Shown: positions 8,304 through 17,763, counted from the stretch's first letter. The stretch: DNA of 64,000 nt from Aeribacillus composti (GCF_007827555.1 NZ_VISS01000014.1:1-64000); one strand, 5' to 3'. A program made the numbers and translations. The notes: generated by a model not told the origin, from the sequence alone.

Positions 8304-8334
8304 ATAAAAAAACCTGGCCTCATATTAGGCCAGG
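8304..8334 (-). terminator. Rho-independent terminator of alaRT
   Basis: On the minus strand CCTGGCCT and AGGCCAGG form the stem, followed by seven T. It lies shortly after the alaT stop and just before the yugI promoter. Confidence 0.9.
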
Positions 8335-8345
8335 CAATAAAAGCA

Positions 8346-9515
8346 TTATAAAGATTGTACAAATCGTTTGATCCTTTTCATCGCTTCTTGAAGCTGCTCC
8401 ATAGATGATGCGTATGAACAACGAATATATCCTTCTCCGCTTTGGCCAAAAACATTGCCGGGGACTACTGCTACTTTTTCTTCTAAAAGCAATCTCTCCG
8501 CAAATTCCTCGGAAGACAATCCGGTGCTTTTAATGCTTGGAAAAGCATAAAAGGCACCGCCCGGCATATGGCAAAATAAACCGGCTTCATTTAATGACTG
8601 AACAATGTAGTTTCTTCTTCTTTGATAGCTTTTCCGCATGTATAAAACATCTTCATCATTTTCCAATGCTTCTAATGCAGCGTATTGGGCCATTGTCGGC
8701 GCGCACATGATCGAATATTGATGAACCTTCAACATTGCACGCGCAAAAACTCGGTCAGCAGCTATATACCCAAGCCGCCATCCTGTCATGGCAAAGCCTT
8801 TAGAAAAGCCGGAAATAAGAATTGTCCGTTCCTTCATACCTTCAATACTCGGCATGCTTACGTATTCATCTTCATAACAGAGCTCAGCATAAATCTCATC
8901 AGCCACTACCAGCAAGTCATATCGCTTAGCAATTTGTGCAACTGCTTCCAGCTCTTTCTTCGATAAAACCGTTCCTGTCGGGTTGTTTGGCGTACAAATC
9001 ATAATGGCTTTTGTCTTACTTGTAATATATTTTTCCAAAATTTCCGGATTGACTTTAAATTCTTCTTCTCCAAAGGTAGATACGCTGACAGGCTTCCCTC
9101 CCGCGAGAGTGACCAGAGGCGCATATGAAACAAAGCAAGGTTCTATTATTAATACTTCATCCCCGCTATTAATAATAGACCGGAAAGCTATATCGATCGC
9201 TTGACTCGCACCAACTGTTACAATAATTTCTTCAGCCGGATCGTACTGTAAATCAAAACGTTTGAACAAATACTCGCTGATTTTTTCGCGAAGCTCATAC
9301 AATCCAGCGTTTGCTGTATAAGACGTAAATCCTTGTTCCAAGGAAAGAATGCAGGCTTCGCGTACATTCCATGGAGTGACAAAATCAGGCTCTCCTACAC
9401 CAAGTGAAATAACGCCTTCCATATTGGCAGCTAGGTCAAAAAACTTGCGGATGCCTGATGGCTTCATATTTATGACAGTTTCTGACAAATATGAATTTAA
9501 CGTCTTCATTTTCAT
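8346..9515 (-). CDS. alaT: alanine transaminase AlaT (class I/II aminotransferase)
   Basis: The 389-residue product is a fold-type I PLP-dependent aminotransferase. It carries the TPNNPTG segment, the VVADEIYAEL stretch with the PLP-ring Asp, and SGFSKGFAMTGWRLGY, whose Lys would form the Schiff base. The conserved partner is the Lrp-type gene directly upstream, overlapping by four bases (ATGA). This matches B. subtilis alaR-alaT (formerly yugG-yugH), where AlaT makes alanine from pyruvate and glutamate. Related aspartate or aromatic aminotransferases share the motifs, so the substrate rests on context. Confidence 0.86.
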   Translation of the reverse strand: MKMKTLNSYLSETVINMKPSGIRKFFDLAANMEGVISLGVGEPDFVTPWNVREACILSLEQGFTSYTANAGLYELREKISEYLFKRFDLQYDPAEEIIVTVGASQAIDIAFRSIINSGDEVLIIEPCFVSYAPLVTLAGGKPVSVSTFGEEEFKVNPEILEKYITSKTKAIMICTPNNPTGTVLSKKELEAVAQIAKRYDLLVVADEIYAELCYEDEYVSMPSIEGMKERTILISGFSKGFAMTGWRLGYIAADRVFARAMLKVHQYSIMCAPTMAQYAALEALENDEDVLYMRKSYQRRRNYIVQSLNEAGLFCHMPGGAFYAFPSIKSTGLSSEEFAERLLLEEKVAVVPGNVFGQSGEGYIRCSYASSMEQLQEAMKRIKRFVQSL

Positions 9516-10012
9516 GGTGACACCACGATTCTTTTATCTTTATCTTCGTGATCAAAAATGATTCCGTCATGTTTATATTTTTTCAAAATAAAATGTGTTG
9601 TTGTAGATAAAACGGATTCAAGCGTTGACAGCTTCTCCGATACAAAACGGGCTATATCATTCATTGTTTTTCCTTCAATCACGACAGAAAGATCATAAGC
9701 GCCTGACATTAAATAAACCGATTTAACCTCGTTAAATCGATAAATGCGTTCAGCAATTTCATCAAACCCTACGCCTCTTTTTGGAGCCACCTTTACATCG
9801 ATCATGGCTGTTACGCCTTCATGCCCGTCTACCTTTTTCCAATCAATGGTTGTCGCATAATTCACGATGATTTTTTTCTCTTCTAAACCTGAAATCAATT
9901 TCTTTGTCTCTTCCTCAGAAAGTCCAATCATTTTTGCAATTGTTTCAGGTGTTAAGCGGCTGTCTTCCTCCAAAATTTCTAAAATTTCTGTTTCCTTTTC
10001 AGTCAATTTCAT
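9512..10012 (-). CDS. alaR: Lrp/AsnC family regulator AlaR
   Basis: The 166-residue product has an N-terminal winged helix-turn-helix (about residues 3-60, LTPETIAKMIGLSEEETKKLI) and a C-terminal RAM/AsnC ligand-binding domain (about 70-150). In B. subtilis the equivalent gene activates the alaR-alaT operon. It is the first gene of the pair here. A -10 box TATAAT lies at 10048-10053 on the minus strand, without a convincing -35 box, as expected for an activator-dependent promoter. Confidence 0.86.
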   Translation of the reverse strand: MKLTEKETEILEILEEDSRLTPETIAKMIGLSEEETKKLISGLEEKKIIVNYATTIDWKKVDGHEGVTAMIDVKVAPKRGVGFDEIAERIYRFNEVKSVYLMSGAYDLSVVIEGKTMNDIARFVSEKLSTLESVLSTTTHFILKKYKHDGIIFDHEDKDKRIVVSP

Positions 10013-10147
10013 TTTTGTAAATCCCCCTAAAATGGAATCTTCAGATAATTATATCACGTTCCAGAATTTTTACATCACTATGCCAGAAAATTTTTTAAAT
10101 TGATGGATAAACTAACGGTACAAAATTACTGAAAGGAGAAATAAGCA

Positions 10148-10975
10148 TTGCTTTTAAAGGAAATCCATCACAAGATGAAAATATTAGGAACAAATATATA
10201 TTACGAATATTATCATCATCCACAACAAACAGATACGATAGTGCTGATTCATGGATTTTTATCCTCCACCTTCAGCTACAGAAAATTAATCCCTTTATTA
10301 AAAAAGCACTTTTCCATTATAGCCATTGATCTTCCCCCATTTGGGAAATCCGAAAAAGCAACGAAGTTTTTCTATTCCTATCACAACATGGCAAAAGCGG
10401 TTATAGAGCTTTTAGAACGTCTGCAAATCAAACAGGCTGTAATTGTCGGCCATTCCATGGGCGGACAAATTTCTTTATATGCAGCTAAGCAAAAACCTGA
10501 TTTGTTTAAAAAAATTGTGCTCATTTGCAGCTCTGGTTATATGCAAAAGATGCCTTCCTCTCTCATATTTTGTTCATATCTCCCGTATTTTTACCTTTAC
10601 GTTAAAAGACAATTTATCAGGCAAGGCGTATGGAAAAGCTTATGCAGCGTCGTGCACGACCAATCGCTCATTAACGAAGACATGATATACGGATATAGCG
10701 AACCGTTTTATGACGATAAAATTTTCAGAGCATTGACCCGAATGATTCGTGAACGTGAAGGAGATCTTTCCTCACAAGACTTAAAAACGATTGAAATTCC
10801 ATGCTTATTAGTATGGGGGGAAGAAGATAAAATCGTTCCAATCGAAGTCGGATACCAGCTTCAGAAAGATTTGCCCATCTCTCGTTTTGTCTCTTTTAAA
10901 CAAACAGGCCATTTAGTGCCTGAAGAGCGGCCATATCATGTTAGTAATCACATTTTTGATTTTTGTTTCGGCTAA
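10148..10975 (+). CDS. yugF: alpha/beta hydrolase YugF
   Basis: The 275-residue product is an alpha/beta hydrolase. The oxyanion-hole HGF motif (VLIHGFLSSTFSYR) precedes the nucleophile elbow GHSMGG. The acid is in WGEEDKIVP and the catalytic His in TGHLVPEERP. The start is the TTG at 10148, nine bases after GAAAGGAG. An internal ATG ten codons later has no such site. It stands alone, divergent from alaRT. The substrate is unknown. Confidence 0.85.
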   Translation: MLLKEIHHKMKILGTNIYYEYYHHPQQTDTIVLIHGFLSSTFSYRKLIPLLKKHFSIIAIDLPPFGKSEKATKFFYSYHNMAKAVIELLERLQIKQAVIVGHSMGGQISLYAAKQKPDLFKKIVLICSSGYMQKMPSSLIFCSYLPYFYLYVKRQFIRQGVWKSLCSVVHDQSLINEDMIYGYSEPFYDDKIFRALTRMIREREGDLSSQDLKTIEIPCLLVWGEEDKIVPIEVGYQLQKDLPISRFVSFKQTGHLVPEERPYHVSNHIFDFCFG

Positions 10976-10989
10976 ATAGGCAAGTGTTT

Positions 10990-11253
10990 TTACAATAATT
11001 GGCATGACACATTTTTTTTAATCGCCAATAGTTTTTTGGCGATTTTTTCACATTCCTTTAAAGGTATAACCTCTTCAAAAGAGAATTCGTAAATTGACTG
11101 AATCTTCCTAGCCAACTGTAAAGGGTGATCAATTGTATGAACGGCTTGAATACAATCAATTATTTCCATTTCGTAAGCATCATTGCCCAGTTGGAGCGGA
11201 TCCCATTCACTTAACAGTTCAATCATAAATAAATTTGCCTCTTTTTGTTCCAT
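10990..11253 (-). CDS. yugE: DUF1871 family protein YugE
   Basis: The 87-residue acidic protein belongs to the DUF1871 family (YugE). It begins MEQKEANLFMIELLSEWDP and is predicted helical throughout. I chose ATG 11253, seven bases after GGGGGAA, over a start eight codons upstream that has no ribosome binding site. Its place between yugF and patB is the same as in B. subtilis. Function unknown. Confidence 0.8.
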   Translation of the reverse strand: MEQKEANLFMIELLSEWDPLQLGNDAYEMEIIDCIQAVHTIDHPLQLARKIQSIYEFSFEEVIPLKECEKIAKKLLAIKKNVSCQLL

Positions 11254-11328
11254 ATCGCTTCCCCCAAATTGGTACAAAATGTTTGCAATTGTATTTTAGC
11301 ACATATACATTGGTATTGAGGTGAGAAG

Positions 11329-12495
11329 ATGAGTGATTTTGATCAAGTAATAAAAAGAAAAGGAACACAATCTTACAAATGGGATTTCACAAAAGAATTG
11401 TTCGGACATGAAGATGTTTTGCCAATGTGGGTAGCTGATATGGATTTCAAATCTCCCGATGCGGTCATAGCGGCTTTGAAAGAACGAGTCGAACACGGTG
11501 TGTACGGCTATACTGGCGTCGCCTCCAAAACAAAAAAATCGGTTCAAAATTGGCTAAAAACAAGACATGGATGGGAAATTTCAGCCGATTCACTTGATTT
11601 TTGTTCAGGCGTAGTGGAAGCAATGAGCATAGCCATCCAAGCATTAACGGAAGAGGGGGATCGGATTGTGATTCAGCCCCCGGTATACAAGCCTTTTTTT
11701 GACATGGTGAAGTATAATAAACGCATTGTTGTGGAGAATGAATTAGTTTTAAAAGACGGGCGTTATTCTATCGATTTTGAAGATTTGGCGGAAAAGCTGG
11801 CAGATCCATCCGTCAAAATGCTGATTCTTTGCAACCCGCAAAACCCGAGCGGAAGAGTATGGACAAAAGAGGAGCTTGCAAAAATCGGCGAATTGTGCTT
11901 AGAAAACGGCGTGTTTGTTTTTTCAGATGAAATTCATTCAGATATTTTGCTGTTCGGCAATAAGCACACCCCTTTTGCTTCCATCAGTGAATCATTTGCT
12001 CAAAATTCCATTACAGCTATTGCGCCAAGCAAAACATTTAATCTTGCCGGCCTTCAAGCTTCAGCAGTGATCATTCCTGATAGGAAAATATTAGGTAAAT
12101 TTAAACAAGTGAAAAGAAACCAGGGGCATTTTTCTTTAAATATTTTTGGCATTACGGCAATGGAAGCAGCCTACAATAACGGACATGAATGGCTGGATTC
12201 ACTTCTCCTTTACCTTGAAGAAAACGTAAAACTTGTCGAACAATATATTGGGGAGCATTTAAAAAGTATAAACGTAATCCATCCTGATTCTACGTATTTA
12301 ATTTGGCTTGATTGCCGTTCATTAAATATGACTGAACAACAATTAAAAAAACAGCTGCTTGAAAAAGGAAAATTAGCATTGGAACTGGGCAGTAAATACG
12401 GCAAGGCTGGAGAAGGTTTTGTGCGGATGAATATCGGCTGTCCGCGGCAGATGGTCCTAGATGGATTAAAGAGACTAAAAACGGCTCTTTCTTAA
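11329..12495 (+). CDS. patB: cystathionine beta-lyase / C-S lyase PatB
   Basis: The 388-residue product is a MalY/PatB-type PLP enzyme cleaving C-S bonds of cystathionine and cysteine conjugates. Visible signatures are KWDFTKELFG with LPMWVADMDF near the N terminus, CNPQNPSGRVW, the DEIHSDI segment and APSKTFNLAGLQAS, whose Lys binds PLP. The length is typical. GAGGTGAG precedes the ATG. In B. subtilis kinB follows this gene; it does not here. Confidence 0.9.
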   Translation: MSDFDQVIKRKGTQSYKWDFTKELFGHEDVLPMWVADMDFKSPDAVIAALKERVEHGVYGYTGVASKTKKSVQNWLKTRHGWEISADSLDFCSGVVEAMSIAIQALTEEGDRIVIQPPVYKPFFDMVKYNKRIVVENELVLKDGRYSIDFEDLAEKLADPSVKMLILCNPQNPSGRVWTKEELAKIGELCLENGVFVFSDEIHSDILLFGNKHTPFASISESFAQNSITAIAPSKTFNLAGLQASAVIIPDRKILGKFKQVKRNQGHFSLNIFGITAMEAAYNNGHEWLDSLLLYLEENVKLVEQYIGEHLKSINVIHPDSTYLIWLDCRSLNMTEQQLKKQLLEKGKLALELGSKYGKAGEGFVRMNIGCPRQMVLDGLKRLKTALS

Positions 12496-12501
12496 CATTC
12501 G

Positions 12502-12540
12502 TTGGGAGGCATCGCCTCCCGGTTTCAGCTTCTTTTTTTC
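12502..12540 (+). terminator. weak terminator after patB
   Basis: GGGAGGC and GCCTCCC form a seven-base stem with a three-base loop at 12504-12520. A T run begins about ten bases after the stem, so termination strength is doubtful. Confidence 0.4.
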
Positions 12541-12728
12541 TCATTTTCTGAAAGCTTTTTCAGCAGCTCATTCGCTTTTTCTTCTTCCTTGCGGGATATT
12601 TTTTTAAAAAAAATGATCGCAACTACAGCTAAAATGATAAACGGAACCATTTGCAAAAAACCATATAAATATTCAATTTTATTTTCCGGAAAATATAGAA
12701 TAAAATTTAGAAGCCATTCCATGATCAT
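12525..12728 (-). CDS. small membrane protein, 67 aa, unknown
   Basis: The frame encodes a 67-residue protein with one hydrophobic stretch, about residues 22-42 (GFLQMVPFIILAVVAIIFF), and a highly charged C-terminal tail rich in Lys and Glu. This is a plausible single-pass membrane protein with a cytoplasmic helical tail. AAAGG lies five bases before the ATG at 12728. It occupies the place where kinB lies in B. subtilis but is on the opposite strand and unrelated to a kinase. I recognise no family. Confidence 0.5.
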   Translation of the reverse strand: MIMEWLLNFILYFPENKIEYLYGFLQMVPFIILAVVAIIFFKKISRKEEEKANELLKKLSENEKKRS

Positions 12729-12849
12729 CACGACCTTTCAAATCCATTCTATCTTTTACTATAGCAAAATTTTGCTTTATCATGCCATCTGCTCTGAAAA
12801 TAAAAGTGTACAATAGGTGAAAACATTACAATTGCTGGAGGGGAAAACT

Positions 12850-13233
12850 TTGGACATAAAAGTCGGGGATATCGTTACAGGCATTTATAAAACCGGTAAA
12901 TATATCGGGGAAGTTACCGAAATTCGGGAGAATCATTATTTAGTAAGAGTAAAAGCGGTTTTAAAACATCCGATGCAAGGGGATTTGCACCAGCCGAAAC
13001 AAGCAGATGTTCCGTTCTTTCATGAACGCAAAGCACTTTCCTTCAATGAACAAGCAAATATTCCAAAAAAAATGGTTCACCATTATAACGGGGAAATTCC
13101 TGATTACGAAACTTCTCTGAAAGAAGCTTCCGCTGCTTTAAAGAAGGAGCTTGAGGAAGATGGAAGCGATTGGGCATTGCGTTCTCTTGAAAACTTGAAT
13201 CGATTAGAGAGAGAATATTTTAAAGCATTATGA
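12850..13233 (+). CDS. kapB: KapB, kinase-associated protein B
   Basis: The 127-residue product matches KapB, needed in B. subtilis for KinB to act in the sporulation phosphorelay. It starts with an SH3-like beta segment (VGDIVTGIYKTGKYIGEV) and ends in an amphipathic helix. I chose TTG 12850, six bases after GGAGGGG, which gives nearly the B. subtilis length. The GTG at 12817 lacks such a site. There is no lipobox, despite the old name lipoprotein B. kinB itself is absent upstream. Confidence 0.82.
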   Translation: MDIKVGDIVTGIYKTGKYIGEVTEIRENHYLVRVKAVLKHPMQGDLHQPKQADVPFFHERKALSFNEQANIPKKMVHHYNGEIPDYETSLKEASAALKKELEEDGSDWALRSLENLNRLEREYFKAL

Positions 13234-13265
13234 AAAGGCCACTACAAATTGCAGCTGGCCTTTTC
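13233..13265. terminator. bidirectional terminator between kapB and kapD
   Basis: The arms AAAAGGCCA and TGGCCTTTT enclose a short loop between the convergent genes. A and T runs on both sides allow use in both directions. Confidence 0.8.
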
Positions 13266-13884
13266 ATGTCGCTTGCTTTTGCCATAATTTTGTTAAATCT
13301 ATTCGTTCACCAATTGTCAGCGGCTTTGGTTTCAAAAGATATTGCTTATCTTTTTCAATCAGCTTAAAAATATTAAAAGTTGTTAACGCATCGTCAAGTG
13401 CACGATGATGCTTGCCGATTCCTTTTTTGCCGTATTCCTCCACAGCTTTCCACAATCCTGTTTGATTGCGGTCGCCAAAAAATTTTTTATATTCCATTGA
13501 TAAATCGATCTCCGTACCTGCTATTGGAAATGGCAGTCCATGCTCTTTGCAATTATGGCGAAGAACTTTCATGTCCATGTTGCCCCATGTCACGATCATT
13601 GTTTCTTCCCCAAAAGAAAGCTTGCGAAGAAGATGAACCAATTCGGAAAACGATAGACCGTTATCAACTTGTTCTTGGGTAATTTCCAAAAAACGCTTAC
13701 ATCGTTCTGTTAATTTTGGAAAAAATCTAGGTTTTACAAATGTGGAAAACGTCTCTTTAATTTTTCCCCTTTCTACCTTTACGACACCCGCTTCGATAAT
13801 TTCCGGAAAAAAGCCTTCCGGATTCATTTTGTTCTCAGCCATTGTAAATTCAAAATCAATAAATAACTGCTTCTTGGCCTCCAC
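13264..13884 (-). CDS. kapD: KapD, exonuclease-fold inhibitor of the KinB pathway
   Basis: The 206-residue product has the DEDDh 3'-5' exonuclease fold of KapD. Exo I is FIDFEFT, where Asp and Glu bind metal. Exo II includes TWGNMDMKVL. Exo III is HHRALDDALTT with the catalytic His and Asp, so the nuclease residues look intact. KapD blocks KinB-driven sporulation in B. subtilis. The start is GTG 13884 after GGGGGGAGG. The gene is kept here although kinB is not adjacent. Confidence 0.87.
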   Translation of the reverse strand: MEAKKQLFIDFEFTMAENKMNPEGFFPEIIEAGVVKVERGKIKETFSTFVKPRFFPKLTERCKRFLEITQEQVDNGLSFSELVHLLRKLSFGEETMIVTWGNMDMKVLRHNCKEHGLPFPIAGTEIDLSMEYKKFFGDRNQTGLWKAVEEYGKKGIGKHHRALDDALTTFNIFKLIEKDKQYLLKPKPLTIGERIDLTKLWQKQAT

Positions 13885-14030
13885 GTTATCCTCCCCCCTT
13901 ATGAATCACTGCTCCGAAAACACCGTTACTTCATTATATCATTTAACAAGAATAAATATCTTCCATTTCGGAAAATAAAAAATTTTTTATGAATTTTTTA
14001 TTATAAAATAGAAGAAAGGAGTGAATATCG

Positions 14031-14432
14031 ATGAAGCCAAAAAAAATCATTCTTTTCGACGGCATGTGCAATTTTTGCGATTCGACCGTAAATTTCATCA
14101 TTTCGCACGATCCAGATGAAATTTTTATATTCGCACCGCTGCAATCAAGCAAGGGAAAGGAATTATTACAGCAATTCGGCCTTTCGACTGAATCTTTTGA
14201 TTCGCTCGTATTATCGGATGGGAATCGCTGTTATACAAAATCCACTGCTGCTTTACATATCGCCAAACACTTAAGCGGGTTTTTGAAAATATTTTACGGA
14301 TTCATCATCATCCCGAAACCAATTCGCGATTTTATTTATCAGATCATTGCTAAAAACCGATATAAATGGTTCGGTCAAAAAAACAAATGCATCCTTCCTA
14401 GTGAAAACATAAAAAAACGTTTTTTACAATAA
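14031..14432 (+). CDS. yuxK: DCC-family thiol-disulfide oxidoreductase YuxK
   Basis: The 133-residue product belongs to the DUF393/DCC family, named after the motif seen here in FDGMCNFCD (residues 9-17), a CxxC pair within a thioredoxin-like layout. A hydrophobic stretch at about 82-100 is usual in the family. The ribosome binding site is GAAAGGAGTG. Function is inferred only from the CxxC motif. The gene order kapD-yuxK-mrp is broadly conserved with B. subtilis. Confidence 0.83.
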   Translation: MKPKKIILFDGMCNFCDSTVNFIISHDPDEIFIFAPLQSSKGKELLQQFGLSTESFDSLVLSDGNRCYTKSTAALHIAKHLSGFLKIFYGFIIIPKPIRDFIYQIIAKNRYKWFGQKNKCILPSENIKKRFLQ

Positions 14433-14562
14433 TCCGAGGAATTTTTAAAACTGCCTGTTCATCTCATAAATTTTTCTTTCTGTAAAGAAAGAAACTGGGC
14501 AATCGCCAATTTTCTTTAAAAAACTCGATTTTACTTGTATTTGCTTAAATATTTTTGGCATT

Positions 14563-14763
14563 TCATTCTAAGTAATTGATGACACGAATGTATTCTCTTG
14601 GTGCAAACGTTTCTCCCTTCATATTTTTGGAAAAAGTATTGATTGGCGTCCACTCATATGATGGATGTACATACGTCTGTTTCGTTTGTTCATGCAAATA
14701 CCATGAAATGCTGAATAATAAGATAAAAATTAAAATGGCTGTCATTACCTTTTTTGTCATCAT
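14563..14763 (-). CDS. yufS: small membrane-anchored protein, YufS-like
   Basis: The 66-residue product has an N-terminal membrane segment or uncleaved signal (about residues 6-22) and a polar C-terminal part with several Tyr and Pro residues. It lies upstream of mrpA and divergent from it. This is the position of yufS in B. subtilis, and the size is similar. The name rests on position and layout rather than strong sequence memory. GAGGTGGT precedes the ATG pair. Function unknown. Confidence 0.55.
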   Translation of the reverse strand: MMTKKVMTAILIFILLFSISWYLHEQTKQTYVHPSYEWTPINTFSKNMKGETFAPREYIRVINYLE

Positions 14764-14933
14764 ACCACCTCATTTTCAAGGTGGGAAATTTCACAAAAAA
14801 ATATACATTTTATGATTTTTTTGATACGATATTTGTGGTCTTATGAACTTGAAATTTAAAAAGCTATATATGCAAAAAATATTGAGAACAATAAAATACA
14901 GCTAGTCCAAAACATTGGGTAAGGAGGGTTTAC

Positions 14934-17354
14934 ATGACATTTCTGCATTGGGCTATATTATTTCCATTTCTATTTGCTTTCATGGTACCATTCCTATATA
15001 AGACATTTCGGAAAATACATACTGGATGGTTTGTGCTTCCCCTTCCTATATGTTTATTCATATTTTTTCTTCAATTTTTGCCGGGAGTTAAGTATAAAGA
15101 AGGTATCGTACAAACTGTTAAATGGATTCCATCATTAGGAATTGATTTTGCTGTTTATGTGGACGGACTCAGCCTTCTGTTTGCTTTGCTCATTACCGGT
15201 ATCGGATCTCTCGTTGTTCTTTATTCGATCTACTATTTGTCGAAGGAAAAAGAACAGCTGAATGCGTTTTACGTTTATTTGTTGATGTTTATGGGGGCAA
15301 TGCTTGGAGTAGTCTTAACTGATAATACTATTGTTTTATATACTTTTTGGGAAATTACCAGCTTTTCTTCTTTTCTATTAATTGGCTATTGGCATTATCG
15401 GGAAAGATCACGTTACGGGGCGCTAAAATCGATGCTTATTACTGTTTTCGGCGGGCTTTCCATGCTTGGCGGATTTATATTGCTCTACATCATGACTGGA
15501 ACATTCAGCATTCGTGAAACAATTGCCCAAAGCAGCAGTATCGCCGACAATGGATTATTTATCCCAGCCCTTATTCTGCTCTTATTGGGAGCATTTACAA
15601 AATCCGCCCAATTTCCTTTTTACATTTGGCTGCCTGATGCGATGGAAGCACCAACGCCAGTCAGTGCGTATCTCCACTCAGCAACGATGGTGAAAGCAGG
15701 CATTTATTTAGTTGCTCGATTCACACCTGTATTTGCAGGAAGTGCCGAATGGTTTTGGATCGTTTCACTTTTCGGAATTTTCACCTTATTCTGGGGATCC
15801 TTCCATGCGGTGAAACAAACAGATTTAAAAGCGATGTTAGCCTTTTCAACTGTCAGCCAGCTCGGCATGATTATGTCCCTTTTAGGTGTCGGCTCCGCCG
15901 CCCTCTTGTTTGATCATTTTGAATTTTATTCAGTTGCGATTTTAGCAGCGATTTTCCATTTGATTAACCATGCGACATTTAAAGGCAGCCTATTTATGGT
16001 TGCAGGCATTGTTGATCATGAGACAGGCACTCGAGATATTAGAAAGCTTGGCGGACTCATGTCCCTTATGCCCATTACCTTTACGATCGGTTTAATCGGC
16101 GCGTTTTCTATGGCAGGTCTTCCACCATTTAATGGATTTTTAAGCAAGGAAATGTTTTTTACCGGTATGATTCGAGTATTGAACATGGATGTATTTCAAA
16201 CAGAAACATGGGGGTTTTTACTTCCAGTGCTCGCATGGATCGGCAGTATTTTTACATTTATTTACAGCATGATATTTGTTTTTAAAACATTTGCTGGAAA
16301 ATTGCAGCTGGAAAATCTGCCTAAAAAGCCCCACGAGGCGCCGATCGGAATGCTGATTCCGCCTATTGTGCTGGCATCCCTTGTTGTTATTTTTGGATTT
16401 TTTCCAAACTTGCTTGCTTACAGCTTAATCGAACCGGCAATGAAATCTGTCATGCCTAGCTTGTTGAAGGATGGAGAACATTTTCACATTCATATTTCAC
16501 ATTGGCACGGCTTTACTGCGGAATTTTGGATGACAGTTGGCGTAGTGATACTTGGAATATTCCTATACTTGACAGCGTCAAAATGGAAAAGAGTTTACGA
16601 TCTGCAGCCGAAAAGGATGACGCTCAATCAATTATATGATCATTCTTTAAAAACGGCAGGCAAAACTTCCAACCGGCTGACAAGCTTTTATATGACTGGA
16701 TTTATTCGCGACTATCTCGTCTATATTTTTGCATTTATGATCATGGCAGTTGGAGCGACAATGATCATCAAGCAATCAATCTCTTTTGCTGCGGATGATG
16801 CTGCACCTGTCGGAATTTATGAATTGATCCTGTCGATTGTTATGATAGCCGGTTCAATCACAGCTGTTTTGGCAAGATCCAGATTGACAGCCATTATTGC
16901 ACTTAGCTCCGTCGGGTATTCACTCGCACTGTTTTTCGTTTTATTTAGAGCGCCGGATTTAGCCTTAACGCAGCTAGTTATTGAAACGGTATCAACTGCC
17001 TTGTTTTTGCTTGCTTTTTATTTCTTACCTGAGCTGCAGAAAAAAGATAAAACTCGAAGATTCCGCCTAGTGAATTTTATAATTTCAGCAGGCGTCGGGG
17101 GGATTGTAACGCTGCTGGCCATTTCCGCAAGCAGCGAACGCACTGGAAAAACGATCGCGGAATACTTTCTGGAAACGAGCTATAGCTTGGGCGGCGGATA
17201 CAATGTCGTCAACGTTATACTAGTCGATTTCCGCGGCTTTGACACGCTGTTTGAAATAACTGTTTTGGCAATCGCAGCGCTTGCTGTCTACAGTATGATT
17301 CGCCTTCGCACAGGAGGGAAAGACGTTGAAGAAAACGGGTTTAAAAACGAATGA
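14934..17354 (+). CDS. mrpA: Na+/H+ antiporter subunit MrpA
   Basis: The 806-residue product is the large subunit of the Mrp cation/proton antiporter, related to NuoL of complex I. The NuoL-like core includes the key charged residues in YTFWEITSFSSFLLIG (membrane Glu) and KSAQFPFYIWLPDAMEAPTPVSAYLHSATMVKAG near residues 215-250, given here as landmarks. The C-terminal third contains the NuoJ-like MrpA/MbhD segment (APDLALTQLVIETVSTALF). About 20 membrane helices are expected. It begins the seven-gene operon and overlaps mrpB by 29 bases. Confidence 0.96.
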   Translation: MTFLHWAILFPFLFAFMVPFLYKTFRKIHTGWFVLPLPICLFIFFLQFLPGVKYKEGIVQTVKWIPSLGIDFAVYVDGLSLLFALLITGIGSLVVLYSIYYLSKEKEQLNAFYVYLLMFMGAMLGVVLTDNTIVLYTFWEITSFSSFLLIGYWHYRERSRYGALKSMLITVFGGLSMLGGFILLYIMTGTFSIRETIAQSSSIADNGLFIPALILLLLGAFTKSAQFPFYIWLPDAMEAPTPVSAYLHSATMVKAGIYLVARFTPVFAGSAEWFWIVSLFGIFTLFWGSFHAVKQTDLKAMLAFSTVSQLGMIMSLLGVGSAALLFDHFEFYSVAILAAIFHLINHATFKGSLFMVAGIVDHETGTRDIRKLGGLMSLMPITFTIGLIGAFSMAGLPPFNGFLSKEMFFTGMIRVLNMDVFQTETWGFLLPVLAWIGSIFTFIYSMIFVFKTFAGKLQLENLPKKPHEAPIGMLIPPIVLASLVVIFGFFPNLLAYSLIEPAMKSVMPSLLKDGEHFHIHISHWHGFTAEFWMTVGVVILGIFLYLTASKWKRVYDLQPKRMTLNQLYDHSLKTAGKTSNRLTSFYMTGFIRDYLVYIFAFMIMAVGATMIIKQSISFAADDAAPVGIYELILSIVMIAGSITAVLARSRLTAIIALSSVGYSLALFFVLFRAPDLALTQLVIETVSTALFLLAFYFLPELQKKDKTRRFRLVNFIISAGVGGIVTLLAISASSERTGKTIAEYFLETSYSLGGGYNVVNVILVDFRGFDTLFEITVLAIAALAVYSMIRLRTGGKDVEENGFKNE

Positions 17355-17763
17355 TCTTATTTTGCAAACAATTACAAAAATCGTGCTTTTTATCGTGATC
17401 ATTTTTTCGTTCCATTTATTTTTCGCTGGCCATAATGCCCCTGGAGGCGGGTTTATCGGCGGGCTCATCACATCAGGAGCAATCGTTTTATTATTGATCG
17501 CTTTTGATGTCAAAACCGTGAAAGCGATTTTGCCCATTAATTATGTTAAAGTGGCGGCGTTCGGATTATTGATTGCGATTTTATCGGGGATCGGCTCCTT
17601 TCTTTTCGGAGTTCCATTCCTTTCTCATACACATGGCCACGTTCACATACCGGTTTTAGGCGATACGCATCTTGCGACTGCTGTCATTTTTGATCTCGGT
17701 GTATATTTTGTTGTTGTTGGCGTGACAATGACGATTATTCAAACGATTGGAGAGACGGAATAA
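17326..17763 (+). CDS. mrpB: Na+/H+ antiporter subunit MrpB
   Basis: The 145-residue membrane protein has four hydrophobic segments and the MrpB signature [13 protein letters not shown] (about residues 35-47). The start is the TTG at 17326, seven bases after GGAGGG, within the end of mrpA. A His-rich loop ([11 protein letters not shown]) faces the outside in the family model. It is part of the Mrp complex that exports Na+ in exchange for protons. Confidence 0.93.
   Translation: MKKTGLKTNDLILQTITKIVLFIVIIFSFHLFFAGHNAPGGGFIGGLITSGAIVLLLIAFDVKTVKAILPINYVKVAAFGLLIAILSGIGSFLFGVPFLSHTHGHVHIPVLGDTHLATAVIFDLGVYFVVVGVTMTIIQTIGETE

Noticed and set aside
11296-11547. 83-codon minus-strand frame over the patB start
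   Set aside because: It is a shadow of patB on the opposite strand.
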